Assembly (NCBI GenBank): GCA_963667145.1
Contig: OY762943.1
Location: 496,001 to 560,000, forward strand
DNA length: 64,000 nt
Direction of reading: 5' to 3'
DNA from: G963667145 sp963667145
GTDB lineage: Bacteria; Cloacimonadota; Cloacimonadia; G963667145
The notes beneath the pieces were generated by a model. That model was not told the DNA's origin. It saw only the letters and a list, made by a program, of their open reading frames with translations, and did not search any database. The stretch's first letter is position 1; each line of letters starts with the position of its first letter. The translations under genes and the position numbers were made by a program. Positions 45,698 to 56,799 of the stretch are shown here, one piece after another.

Positions 45698-47605
45698 TTA
45701 TCTCAATCCATATCGCTGTTCAGCTGCTTTGAGAATTGCCTCCAACATCTGCGAATAGTCAATATCGGCAAACTTGCTCATCTTCGCCATATGTCCATCC
45801 CAGCACCATCCGGGGTTCGGATTCACTTCCAACAATTTCGGACTACCATCGGCACTCAGTCGCCAGTCAAACCGACAATAGTCGCGACATCCCAAGCGTC
45901 TAAACAACTTCAAACTGTGCCTGATTAACTGTTGCTCCATCTCCAAATCGAGATTTGCCCTAATAGATTTCAGATTTTTCATATAAGGAGAATCCTGCAA
46001 CCACTTTGCCTCATAGCCACAAATCCTCGGCAAACCCTCAGGCAAATCGGAATAATCTTCCTCTATAATCGGCAAAATTATGTCTCCATCCGCATTGCCT
46101 ATCACTCCCAAAGTCAGCTCCGCTCCAGTCAAAAACTCTTCCACCAAAATCGGATTTTCGTAATCAAACTGCTCTTTAATCCGCACAATCGCATTCATCA
46201 ACTCCTCAATGTTGTTCGCCACATTTTTTTGCGTAATCCCAAAACTGGAGTCACCAAAGTTTGGCTTGGCTATCACAGGAAAAGAGATGTTGAGTTCATA
46301 CAAATTGCTATCAGCGGTAATCACAAAAGCGTCCGCGACAGGCACATCAATTTCGTTGGCAATACCTCGAATAAGCGATTTATCATAACAATAAGCAAGC
46401 GTTTGCGGATTTGAACCCGTATATGGCAAATTCAGCATCTCCAACAAAGACGGCACGTGCAACTCCTTTTTGGCATCGTTATTGAAGCCCTCGTCGCACA
46501 AATTAAGCACCAAATCCGTATTCCCTTTCAATCTGTCGCAATCGCTTATAAGCGTGCTGTGATTGTCCAAATAGCTAAATTCATACCCCTTAATCTTGCC
46601 AAGAGCCGACTTCAGTCTATCGATAGTAGCAAAGTCGTCCGAATCGAATTTGGCATCAGGCTTCACGATGTCGTTCAATTTCGGGTCGCCCATTATCACC
46701 ACTACATTCTTCACGTTTTTGGTAGATTTTTTGGGAGTCCATTCTTTCGTCGCTGTCGCCACCAAAATAATCCTATTGGACATCATCCCCAAATCTTTGC
46801 TGTCCATAGACTCCAGCTCCAAATTGTCGTAAAAAATGCTCTCCAAGAAACCAGCTTTTTGTGCAAGTTCGGACAAAGTTTTCTTATCGTAAAGTCGCTC
46901 AGCGTAGAATTGGTCAACCACAACGCCCTTTTCCGTGTGAGTAACAACCTCTCTGGAAATCAGCCTTTCGTTGTCCGCAGCCAGTGACCTCTCACGGCAC
47001 ACAAAATACTTCTTATCTATCCATTCCCAACTTCGGGAAGCAAAATTCTCCCGCAGAAACTTTCCATCTGCCACATCCATTAGCAATTTTCCGCCAGGCT
47101 TCAAAACACGAAAAATTTCTTTGAGCACCTTTATATCATCTTCCGCAGTCTCAAAATAGCCAAAGCTATTTCCCAAAATGGTGATGTAATCGAAACTATC
47201 AGTGTCAAAAGGCAATCTCCGTGCATCGCCCTCTCGGAAATTTATGGAAAGACCCTTTCGCTTGGAATTGTTTTTGGCTCTCTGAATAAGATATCTGGAA
47301 CGGTCTATTCCAGTGAGCAAATACGAATCGTCCTTCGCCAACTCAATCAGGTGTCGCCCTTGTCCACAAGCTATATCCAAAAGCGACTCGCCACTTTTAA
47401 TTCCCAAAATTTTCCTAAATAAAGACATTTCCCTGATGGTAATCTGCTCATTATCCAAGACATCGGCGTCCGTTTTCAAATAAATGGAATTGAAAAGTCG
47501 CTTCCACCAGTCGGAATGCAAATACTGCTCCAAATCCTCAACTGGACCCACAGTCTTGCTCACACAAATCTGCTTTTTGTGTTTATCATTCTTTTTTCTC
47601 TTCAT
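45698..47605 (-). CDS. Fusion of SAM methyltransferase and D-Ala-D-Ala ligase-like ATP-grasp protein
   Basis: A 635-residue two-domain protein. Residues about 30-290 form a class I methyltransferase with motif I LLDIACGQGRHL and the later DYITILGNSFGYF and VLKPGGKLLMD blocks. Residues about 305-635 form an ATP-grasp ligase of the D-alanine-D-alanine ligase type: YTGSNPQTLAYCYDKS, FPVIAKPNFGDSSFGI, VEEFLTGAELTLGV and the metal-binding LEVNPNPGW near the end. It would methylate one group and ligate a carboxylate to an amine on the same or linked substrate. The gene stands alone with its own terminator; the substrate is unknown. Confidence 0.88.
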   Translation of the reverse strand: MKRKKNDKHKKQICVSKTVGPVEDLEQYLHSDWWKRLFNSIYLKTDADVLDNEQITIREMSLFRKILGIKSGESLLDIACGQGRHLIELAKDDSYLLTGIDRSRYLIQRAKNNSKRKGLSINFREGDARRLPFDTDSFDYITILGNSFGYFETAEDDIKVLKEIFRVLKPGGKLLMDVADGKFLRENFASRSWEWIDKKYFVCRERSLAADNERLISREVVTHTEKGVVVDQFYAERLYDKKTLSELAQKAGFLESIFYDNLELESMDSKDLGMMSNRIILVATATKEWTPKKSTKNVKNVVVIMGDPKLNDIVKPDAKFDSDDFATIDRLKSALGKIKGYEFSYLDNHSTLISDCDRLKGNTDLVLNLCDEGFNNDAKKELHVPSLLEMLNLPYTGSNPQTLAYCYDKSLIRGIANEIDVPVADAFVITADSNLYELNISFPVIAKPNFGDSSFGITQKNVANNIEELMNAIVRIKEQFDYENPILVEEFLTGAELTLGVIGNADGDIILPIIEEDYSDLPEGLPRICGYEAKWLQDSPYMKNLKSIRANLDLEMEQQLIRHSLKLFRRLGCRDYCRFDWRLSADGSPKLLEVNPNPGWCWDGHMAKMSKFADIDYSQMLEAILKAAEQRYGLR

Positions 47606-47633
47606 TTTGTTTTTACCTTCGTTTTTTTGAAAA

Positions 47634-47675
47634 GTACAAGAATCAATTATAGAATTGTCCTATAACTTCTTGTAC
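47634..47675. repeat. Nested inverted repeat upstream of the fusion gene
   Basis: GTACAAGAA (47634-47642) pairs with TTCTTGTAC (47667-47675), enclosing a second TTATAG/CTATAA stem. It lies about 30 bp upstream of the fusion gene start and could be an operator or a leader hairpin. Confidence 0.5.
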
Positions 47676-47800
47676 CTCAATTAAATATTAACAAAACGGA
47701 GATTTTTATTATTTTGGGACTTGGATGTCAACACTTAATGAAGAGAATGTGAATATAAGCTTTTCCCACTAAATCCTAATCCATAATGATTTCCAAAAAG

Positions 47801-47878
47801 TGTCCAAATTTTAAGTTATTTTTCCCGAAGCTGTATATGGCGCATACTGCGAGGGGAAAATAACAAAAAAGTTGGACA
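47801..47878. repeat. 78-bp long inverted repeat
   Basis: Outer arms TGTCCAA/TTGGACA, then GTTATTTTTCCC against GGGGAAAATAAC with one mismatch, then a smaller GTAT/ATAC hairpin at the tip. It lies about 70 bp downstream of 5S on the minus strand: a strong back-up terminator for the rRNA operon or a small non-coding palindromic element. Confidence 0.55.
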
Positions 47879-47945
47879 TTTCTAATCTATTTTCTTCAAA
47901 ATCTTTTTGAGAATAAAACTTTTTGGCAATAAAAAAAGCTCTCTA

Positions 47946-48063
<118 letters not shown>

Positions 48064-48232
48064 CAAAGAGCTTTTAAAACAAATCGTTATGATAAAAAAG
48101 TTGGTGAGATATTAAAAAGAAAAAAATAAGCCAATGGAACAATTAGTATCACTCGGCTGAGCGCATTACTACGCTTACACCTGTGACCTATCAACGTTGT
48201 AGTCTCCAACGGTTCTCATAGGGAAATCTATT

Positions 48233-48274
<42 letters not shown>

Positions 48275-48391
48275 TTCCAAACTTAGCTACTCGGCAATGC
48301 AGCTGACGCCACAACCGATACACCAGAGGTTTGTTCACACCGGTCCTCTCGTACTAGATGCAAATCCTCTCAAATTTCCTACTCCCACGAA

Positions 48392-48438
<47 letters not shown>

Positions 48439-48461
48439 ACTCTTTAATTGGCGAACAGCCA

Positions 48462-48492
<31 letters not shown>

Positions 48493-48548
48493 AGTTGAGC
48501 CGACATCGAGGTGCCAAACACCGCCGTCGATATGAACTCTTAGGCGGT

Positions 48549-48581
<33 letters not shown>

Positions 48582-48739
48582 TTTGAGCAACGGCCCTTCC
48601 ATACAGAGCCGCCGGATCACTAAGACCTGCTTTCGCATCTGCTCGACCCGTCAGTCTCGCAGTTAAGCTCCCTTATACCTTTATGCTCTTCGATTGATTG
48701 CCGACCAATCTGAGGGAACCTTTGTAAGCCTCCGTTACT

Positions 48740-48772
<33 letters not shown>

Positions 48773-49023
48773 ACCAGACAATGTCTGCTAGCAGGGTAAC
48801 TGCTAGCGTTAGTGATTCAACAACATAAGGGTGGTATTTCAAGGGTGACTCCACGCAGACTAGCGTCCACGCTTCAAAATCTCCCACCTATCCTACACAT
48901 ACCTCATCAAATCACAATGTCAAGCTATAGTAAAGGTTCACGGGGTCTTTCCGTCCGTTCGCGGGTAGGCGGCATCTTCACCGCCACTACAATTTCACCG
49001 AGATCCTGGTTGAGACAGTATTC

Positions 49024-49111
<88 letters not shown>

Positions 49112-49299
49112 TGGGGCTTCACTCAAGAGCTTGCACTCTCTCACTTAACCTTCCAGCACCGGGCAGGTGTCAGTCTATATACTTTCAATTGCTTGTTTGC
49201 ATAGACCTGTGTTTTTGATAAACAGTCGCTTGAATCTTTTCACTGCGGCCGGGGGCATGCTCATACCGCGAAGGTAATCACTTCCCCCGGCACCCCTTC

Positions 49300-49333
<34 letters not shown>

Positions 49334-49816
49334 TAACCAGAATTCTCTCGAACACCTGAGGATACTCTCCTCACCCACCTGAGTCGGTTTGGGGTACGGT
49401 CTGTTATGACATAAACGCTTAGAAGTTATTTCTTGGCAGCACTATAGGTGGACTTTGCGAGCTTAAGCTCTCGTCCTGTGTCTCAGAATATTGCTCGGCG
49501 GATTTGCCAACCGAACTTCTTACGCACATTCAACACCACTTTCAGCCGGTGTCTCCACTGCAACGCTGCGTCACTCCATCACTTCCCATAACAGGTTCTG
49601 GAATATTAACCAGATTCCCATCAGCTACCCTGGAAACCAGACTCGCCTTAGGGGCCGACTAACCCTGAGCAGATTTTCTTTACTCAGGAAACCTTGGGTT
49701 TTCGGTGTGCGGACTTCTCATCCGCATTATCGCTACTCATGCTAGCATTCTCTCTTGTAGCCACTCCAGCATCTCTTACAAGACACCTTCAACGCCGACT
49801 ACAATGCTCTCCTACC

Positions 49817-50130
49817 CCAAGCACCTATTTTTAACTTCAAACTTTATCAGAATTTTCTACTCTTTTCAGGAGGTATCTCCTTGAGTTTCCATTCTGTTTC
49901 AGCATTCTTTCTCTTTTTCTCGCATCACTCTCGGATAAGTAAGCTTCATAATATATAAGCTTCCATTCTCCAGCTTGAGTATATTTACTCTTGCCACTTA
50001 AATGCTCAAAAATTCTACGCTCTAAATCGTTGGTGTATCCTATATAATGCAAATTTCTATTCAAATCTTTCAATAGATATACATAGTACATAGTTACTCC
50101 TTAAATTCAAAATTAAAAATAGGTGCTTGG
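49817..50130 (-). other. Intervening sequence C in 23S helix 45, encoding a GIY-YIG protein
   Basis: 314 nt closed by an 18-bp perfect stem, CCAAGCACCTATTTTTAA against its complement. On the RNA strand the flanks are GAAATCGCGG (5') and GGTAGGAGAGC (3'), the helix 45 region where Salmonella also carries an intervening sequence. Between the arms lies an 84-codon gene. The stem matches those of the two shorter insertions. Confidence 0.85.
49837..50091 (-). CDS. GIY-YIG nuclease-like protein encoded inside 23S rRNA
   Basis: An 84-residue single-domain GIY-YIG protein of the small YhbQ/UPF0213 type: YVYLLKD at the N-terminus, HYIGYTNDLERRIFEH with the Tyr and Arg of the active site, and a late ARKRERMLKQNGN block with the Glu. 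It reads the same strand as the rRNA. A perfect AAGGAG lies 5 nt before the ATG, which argues that it is made from the excised or precursor RNA. Whether it cuts DNA to spread the element, or RNA, is unknown. Confidence 0.85.
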   Translation of the reverse strand: MYYVYLLKDLNRNLHYIGYTNDLERRIFEHLSGKSKYTQAGEWKLIYYEAYLSESDARKRERMLKQNGNSRRYLLKRVENSDKV

Positions 50131-50742
50131 CCGCGATTTCGGTATTATACTTATCAGTCCCGATCATCTTCGGTGCATTACCACTTAACCAGTGAGCTAT
50201 TACGCACTCTTTAAATGATAGCTGCTTCTAAGCTAACATCCTGGCTGTCTTTGCAATAAAACATCCTTTCTCACTAAGTATAAATTTAGGGACCTTAATC
50301 GTCGGTTAGGGATCTTTCCCTCTCGCCCATGGAGCTTATCCCCCACAGACTGTCTCCCTTACATCAAATTACGGTATTCGGAGTTTATTAAGGTTCGGTA
50401 GGCTTGTAGGCCCCCTAGCCTAATTAGTGCTCTACCCCCGCAATTCTAATAAGAGGCACTGCCTAAACAGTTTTCGGAGAGAACCAGATATCGCCCGGTT
50501 TGATTGGCCTTTCACCCCTACCCACAGCTCATCCACTGATTTTTCAACATCAGTTGGTTCGGTCCTCCATTTGGTTTTACCCAAACTTCAACCTGGCCAT
50601 AGGTAGATCACCGGGTTTCGGGTCTAATCCTGCCAACTAAACGCGCTATTAACACTCGCTTTCGCTTCGGCTCCATCACTTTATGATTTAACCTTGCTGA
50701 CAAAATTAACTCGCTAGCTCATTATACAAAAGGCACGCCATC

Positions 50743-50812
50743 CCAAGCACATATTTAACCCCCACAAACTATAATCTCTTATAAAATCTATAAGAATTAA
50801 ATATGTGCTTGG
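50743..50812 (-). other. Intervening sequence B in 23S helix 25
   Basis: Exactly 70 nt closed by a perfect 16-bp stem, CCAAGCACATATTTAA with its complement, and an inner CTTATA/TATAAG hairpin. It replaces the helix 25 hairpin just before the conserved ACCTTTTGTATAATG-like block. The A-T pair at position 9 of the stem replaces the C-G pair of copy A, a compensatory change. Confidence 0.83.
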
Positions 50813-50862
50813 TCTGACTGATTATAAACATACGGTTTCAGATACTATTTCACTCCCCTTCC

Positions 50863-50910
<48 letters not shown>

Positions 50911-51212
50911 AAAATGTATTTAGCCTTACCGGATGGTCCCGGCAGATTCAGACAGGGTTTCACGTGCCCCGCCCTACTTGGGATCCTGCTACAGCAGATA
51001 CAGAATTTCGTCTACAGGAGTATCACCCTCTTCGCTACAGCTTTCCAACTGTTTTCGACTATCCTCTATCAGTCCGATATCGCAGTCCCACAACCCCAGC
51101 TAACAAGTCAGCTGGTTTAGGCTCTTTCCCGTTCGCTCGCCACTACTTAGGAAATCATTATTATTTTCTCTTCCTGTGGTTACCTTAGATGTTTCAATTC
51201 ACCACGTATGCC

Positions 51213-51282
51213 CCAAGCACCTATTTAAGCCACAACAGACTAAAATTTCTATTCAATCCGCAAGGATTAAATAGGTGCTTGG
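51213..51282 (-). other. Intervening sequence A in 23S helix 10
   Basis: Exactly 70 nt closed by a perfect 16-bp stem, CCAAGCACCTATTTAA with its complement, plus an inner AATCC/GGATT hairpin. It sits just after the helix 9 hairpin and before the conserved TGAAACATCTAAG block, in the position of helix 10. Confidence 0.8.
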
Positions 51283-51569
51283 TAATTGAGTATAACCTCA
51301 ATTGGGTTGCCCCATTCGGAAATTCCCGGGTCAAAGCTTGCTTACAGCTAACCGAGACTTATCGCAGCAAACCACGTCCTTCATCGCCATTTTGCGCCAA
51401 GGCATTCACCGTATGCCCTTTCTACTTAATTTTCGATTCTCTTTAATAATCTCACCACTTCTATAAAATTTCTTTTCTTAAAGAACTATAAAATAAATTA
51501 TTAGCCCCAAAATTGAGCTACTAATTTATTCTTTATCATCAATCCAACCGTAAACCCAACATAAAAAAA

Positions 51570-51645
<76 letters not shown>

Positions 51646-51660
51646 AAGCAAATTGCAAAC

Positions 51661-52133
51661 AATTTGCAATTAATAATTTATAATTAATAGTTGATAATTA
51701 CCGACCCCGTCCCACCAAAACATCTAATTACTTTTAGAGTTTTTGATTATTGCGGTCAGGAGCTTAATTATTTCTACCAGATCACTTTTGAGACCAGCAA
51801 CTTCATCCTCTGTCAAATAAATGTCAGTAAGCAAATCCAACCAGTACTCAGTTTCTCCAGCCTCTTTGAGTGCTATTGACAATTTCGAGATAAAGTCTTT
51901 CCTACTTTGAGCATTCTGGCTTTCCTTGATGTTAGCACCAATTGACGTTCCACTTCTCAGAACCTGCTTAGAGAGCACATACTCTTTTTTGATAGCTGTT
52001 AAATACTTGTAGAGCTTAACAATTCGTTTAGCAAACTGAAAACCCTTTTCATAGACAACATTATCTTTCATCTCTTTCCAAGTCCAACGTATCCATAATT
52101 ATCAATTATTCATTGTCAATTTTCAATTACAAA
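51661..52133 (-). mobile_element. S23-type insertion between the two spacer tRNAs
   Basis: An insertion with imperfect inverted ends of about 40 bp, very AT-rich, each containing TTGATAATTA-like and TTTG(C/T)AATT segments, that carries the four-helix-bundle gene. Similar palindromic, AT-rich ends accompany S23-type genes elsewhere, as I recall. Exact limits uncertain. Confidence 0.55.
51724..52071 (-). CDS. Four-helix-bundle protein, 23S intervening-sequence (S23) family
   Basis: A 115-residue all-helical protein with the family landmarks FQFAKRIVKLYKYL, LSKQVLRSGTSIGANIKES and KLSIALKEAGETEYWLDLL. This family was first found encoded within 23S rRNA intervening sequences (Leptospira, Coxiella) and forms pentameric helical bundles that may bind nucleic acid. 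Here it sits between tRNA-Ile and tRNA-Ala, not inside the 23S gene. GGAAAGAG precedes the ATG. It is read with the rRNA strand. Confidence 0.9.
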   Translation of the reverse strand: MKDNVVYEKGFQFAKRIVKLYKYLTAIKKEYVLSKQVLRSGTSIGANIKESQNAQSRKDFISKLSIALKEAGETEYWLDLLTDIYLTEDEVAGLKSDLVEIIKLLTAIIKNSKSN

Positions 52134-52210
<77 letters not shown>

Positions 52211-52279
52211 ATCAGGATTTAATAAAATAAATTATGTAGAGTAAACCAAAGCCAATCGGCTTAATTTTTTTCCTTTAAA

Positions 52280-53847
<1,568 letters not shown>

Positions 53848-53932
53848 TAAATAGTTTGATTGATTGACTTATTTTTAGGTTTACTCTACACTTCTATAAA
53901 TTTTTCAAGTATCTACATTTTCAACGTGAGCG

Positions 53933-53960
53933 ATAATTATTTTTGCGGTTTTTGTGTCAA
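53933..53960 (-). promoter_or_regulatory. Candidate rRNA promoter
   Basis: On the minus strand TTGACA (53960-53955), 16-bp spacer, then AATTAT (53938-53933), about 80 nt before the 16S 5' end. AT-rich sequence upstream could act as an UP element. IS copy 2 lies about 160 bp further upstream. Confidence 0.5.
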
Positions 53961-54095
53961 ACTTATTTTTTTTGACGCATAAAAATACTTTGCCTTCAAT
54001 TTCTAATACTCAATATTGCTCAACTGAAGACCTAGCATTCAGACTCAAAAACTTCGCTCAATTGTGAATCGTAATTAAAATGGTCTGTTTTGCCG

Positions 54096-55193
54096 TCAAC
54101 ATAAAAGTTCATATTTTCTGGGCGGTATGCAGTAAAAGTATCCACCCTTGTTAATTTTTTCTACGTCTCTCGAATAAAAATCTGCGATGATGGGATTTAT
54201 GTTCATGACCTTATAATTAGGCTTTGAAAAATTTCCTTTCAAAATCTGTTTTGGCGATTTCCCATCTCGTCCTCGGTTGCCACGGAAATGATTAAAATAA
54301 AGCGTGTAACAGTGGGTTTTGCACAGAAAATCTTCGCAACTTCCAAAATCCTCAATTCTATAAAACTCATCTTCAATCAAGCGGTGACAACTCTCGACAT
54401 CTGAATTAAAAGTCGGACTAGCTTTTGGAATAAGCAAATGCTTCGCACCATTTTTGGCTACCATTTTTTCAAAATATGTAACGCCTTTCTTCTTGTTAAC
54501 ATGCGTAAACTCTGTGCCATTGTCCGTCTGAAAAGCAATTTTGGAAATATCGACGCCACATTTTGCCAATTTTTTGCACAAATAGTCGATATAAATCCCT
54601 GTGTTAACGCTCGTTTTTTCGTAGCAAAATCCAATGAACTGCATCCCCGATTTATAGTCGCGAGCAGTTATTTGGTATTTCGGGAAATTTTTGTATTTAA
54701 TCCCCTCAAACAGCTCTGGTAAGTCGGTCAGGTACTTAATATCAACCTGAAATTTCTCGTAAATTTTCGCTTTTTTTCGCATCAAGCTCAAGTCTTTTCT
54801 GCGTTGGTATCTTCGCTTTTTTTTCTTAATCAAACCTTCGTCGCACAGCTTTTTGTGAACAGTGGAATGCGAGCAATTCAGCTGAAGATGGTCAATAATT
54901 CGTCGTGAACCCCACAGGTTTTTGGATTTATTTCGGCACGTTACAATCTCATCAACCACTTCAGGATTCATGCGATTCGGGAAAAATTGATTTTTTCGGG
55001 ACTTGTTATTCAACCCCTCCTCTCCCTTTAAATTATAAGCTTTTACCCATTTTCGCACAGTTTTTCTGGTGGTGTTGAATTCACGTGCAGCCTCCGAAAT
55101 AGAAGTTTCTTTGGCGTACTTTACCAACTTTTTTCGGTAATAAACCTTGTACTTTTTATCCATAAAATTCTTATTGCTTTCGTAATTATTCAT
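54096..55193 (-). CDS. Transposase of IS copy 2
   Basis: A 365-residue transposase: helix-turn-helix at about 25-75 (TSISEAAREFNTTRKTVRKW), a second HTH-like region to about 140, then the DDE integrase core with KFQVDIKY, AFQTDNGTEF and a VESCHRLIEDEF glutamate block. About 95% identical by eye to copy 1 but without its nonsense codon, so this copy may be active. The element contributes codons only up to CIPP; the last residues and the TGA come from flanking DNA. Confidence 0.9.
   Translation of the reverse strand: MNNYESNKNFMDKKYKVYYRKKLVKYAKETSISEAAREFNTTRKTVRKWVKAYNLKGEEGLNNKSRKNQFFPNRMNPEVVDEIVTCRNKSKNLWGSRRIIDHLQLNCSHSTVHKKLCDEGLIKKKKRRYQRRKDLSLMRKKAKIYEKFQVDIKYLTDLPELFEGIKYKNFPKYQITARDYKSGMQFIGFCYEKTSVNTGIYIDYLCKKLAKCGVDISKIAFQTDNGTEFTHVNKKKGVTYFEKMVAKNGAKHLLIPKASPTFNSDVESCHRLIEDEFYRIEDFGSCEDFLCKTHCYTLYFNHFRGNRGRDGKSPKQILKGNFSKPNYKVMNINPIIADFYSRDVEKINKGGYFYCIPPRKYELLC
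54103..54118. repeat. Left 16-bp target duplication of IS copy 2
   Basis: AAAAGTTCATATTTTC, repeated exactly at 55339-55354. Confidence 0.85.
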
Positions 55194-55338
55194 AGTGGTC
55201 AGATTGAGCTTTCACGAGTTGATTTGACCATTTTTTTCACAATTTACGTGAAAGTTCTAAGCAATCTCCCCATTTTTTTATAAACTTTCCTGTTACAAAT
55301 CTTCAATTTAGGGTGGATACTTTTAGTGTGAACTTTCC
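54119..55338 (-). mobile_element. Insertion sequence, DDE integrase type (copy 2)
   Basis: A 1220-bp element equivalent to that at 10044-11264, with the same inner inverted repeats (AGTAAAAGTATCCACCCT type) and an intact 16-bp duplication. It lies upstream of the rRNA promoter, between the operon and the LUD gene. Confidence 0.9.
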
Positions 55339-55354
55339 AAAAGTTCATATTTTC
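55339..55354. repeat. Right 16-bp target duplication of IS copy 2
   Basis: Exact copy of 54103-54118. Confidence 0.85.
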
Positions 55355-55386
55355 ATTTTGCGAAAATCAATCTTGCAGAACTGCTC

Positions 55387-55989
55387 CTAAATACCCAAAT
55401 TATCATTAATCAAAGCCACATGGATGCGATTGGGATACAAGCAGTGGCGGGTAAAAACAATGTGATTGCAGATGCACTCAGGACTCAGACAATCGTGACA
55501 TTTACCATCAACCACACAAGGCGTGTTTTTATTTAATCGTTTGGAATTAAGAGGGGCAACATAGTTTCTTACTCGTGCCAAAGATTCCTCCTCCGTCTTG
55601 CAGATTTTGTTCTTCCCAACCAAAAGAAAAACCTTGGTCGAACCATAAACAAGATTTGCCAAACGATTGCCATTGCCATCAATGTTGACCAGAACGCCAT
55701 TTTCACTGAGAGCGTTGGAACTCATAAGGTAAGCATCACAGCCAAAAGTCTGCAGATAGATATTTCGCACTTCCTGAGGATTTTTTGCCAAAGCTCTATC
55801 CAAAAGCACCGCACCTTTTTCTCTCAAGACATCTTTAATCCCTGAATTGCCAATGCTGAGGGAACCACCCCAAGAAACTGTTTGTCCTGCGTCTATCTGC
55901 GATGCGATGTAATTGACTGCCTCCGCTGTGGTCTGAAAATATTGAGGATTGAAATTTCTTTTTTTTAAATTTTCAATTAGTCTTTTCAT
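55387..55989 (-). CDS. LUD-domain (LutC/DUF162-type) protein
   Basis: A 200-residue LUD-domain protein: SWGGSLSIGNSGI near residue 40, an SSNALSENGVLVNIDGNGNR block near 90 and a Cys-rich C-terminal stretch (CHDCLSPECICN) that may bind metal. Relatives take part in lactate oxidation (LutC), though many stand-alone members are unassigned. The ATG has GGAGAG 6 nt upstream. It follows xpt by 37 bp. Confidence 0.82.
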   Translation of the reverse strand: MKRLIENLKKRNFNPQYFQTTAEAVNYIASQIDAGQTVSWGGSLSIGNSGIKDVLREKGAVLLDRALAKNPQEVRNIYLQTFGCDAYLMSSNALSENGVLVNIDGNGNRLANLVYGSTKVFLLVGKNKICKTEEESLARVRNYVAPLNSKRLNKNTPCVVDGKCHDCLSPECICNHIVFTRHCLYPNRIHVALINDNLGI

Positions 55990-56026
55990 TTATTCTCTCC
56001 AAAATTGCTCAGCTTTTGGATGTAAA

Positions 56027-56596
56027 TTACTTAAACTGCACCTTGCCATCTTTGAGGGACTTAATGATTGCCAAAGATTCTACCCGAACACCTTCATTTC
56101 TAATCAATTTCCCGCCGGGCTGAAACTCTTTTTCTATGACGATACCAACCCCTTCCAGTGTTGCTCCTGCTTGTTTAACTATATCAATCAGTCCGAGACA
56201 CGCCTGTCCATTCGCTAAAAAATCGTCCACAATCAGCACGTGGTCATCGGCGGTCAAATATTTTTTGGAAGCCTGAATATCATAATCAATTTGTTTGGTA
56301 AAAGAATGCACTTTAGTTAGATATGTGTCTTTGTCCAAATTTCGTGAAGCAACTTTTTTGGCAAAAAGAAGAGGAACCCCGAAGCTGAGACCTGTCATCA
56401 ATCCGACCGCAATACCAGATGCCTCGATAGTCAAAATTTTTGTAATCGTTTTATCGGAAAATCGCCTGTGAAACTCCTTACCAACCTCAAACAGTAATTG
56501 CGGATCAATTTGGTGATTCAAAAACGAATCAACCTTTAAAACTTCCTCCGAAAAAACTTTCCCTTTTTCAACAATTTTGTTTTTTAACAAATCCAC
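56027..56596 (-). CDS. xpt: Xanthine phosphoribosyltransferase
   Basis: A 189-residue type I phosphoribosyltransferase that salvages xanthine to XMP. The KVDSFLNHQIDPQL block near the N-terminus and the PRPP loop VLIVDDFLANGQA near 125 are diagnostic for Xpt. A GTG start at 56596 with GGGAGA upstream gives the normal family length; the longer open frame upstream has no such support. The leader carries a GACGTT/AACGTC hairpin but no purine-riboswitch consensus that I can find. Confidence 0.92.
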   Translation of the reverse strand: MDLLKNKIVEKGKVFSEEVLKVDSFLNHQIDPQLLFEVGKEFHRRFSDKTITKILTIEASGIAVGLMTGLSFGVPLLFAKKVASRNLDKDTYLTKVHSFTKQIDYDIQASKKYLTADDHVLIVDDFLANGQACLGLIDIVKQAGATLEGVGIVIEKEFQPGGKLIRNEGVRVESLAIIKSLKDGKVQFK

Positions 56597-56799
56597 AATT
56601 TTCTCCCTTCTTTTGAATTTTAACCATTTAATAGATTTTAAAGACGACGTTGAAACGCCACAAAACGTCTGCAACAAAAAATCAAATTGCAAACAACCAA
56701 CTGCTCATCCAGAATTATTTTTTCAAAAAAAAGTAAACAAAAAAATGAAATTTTTTTCCCCTCTAAACTTGAATTAACTCAAATCTTATTTGGATTAGC

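Larger units (their letters stand above)
47606..47945. other. Intergenic region between the fusion gene and the rRNA operon
   Basis: About 340 bp with no gene. It contains a hairpin (47634-47675), a 78-bp inverted repeat (47801-47878) and the end of the 5S transcript with a run of T on the minus strand (47930-47942). Confidence 0.6.
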
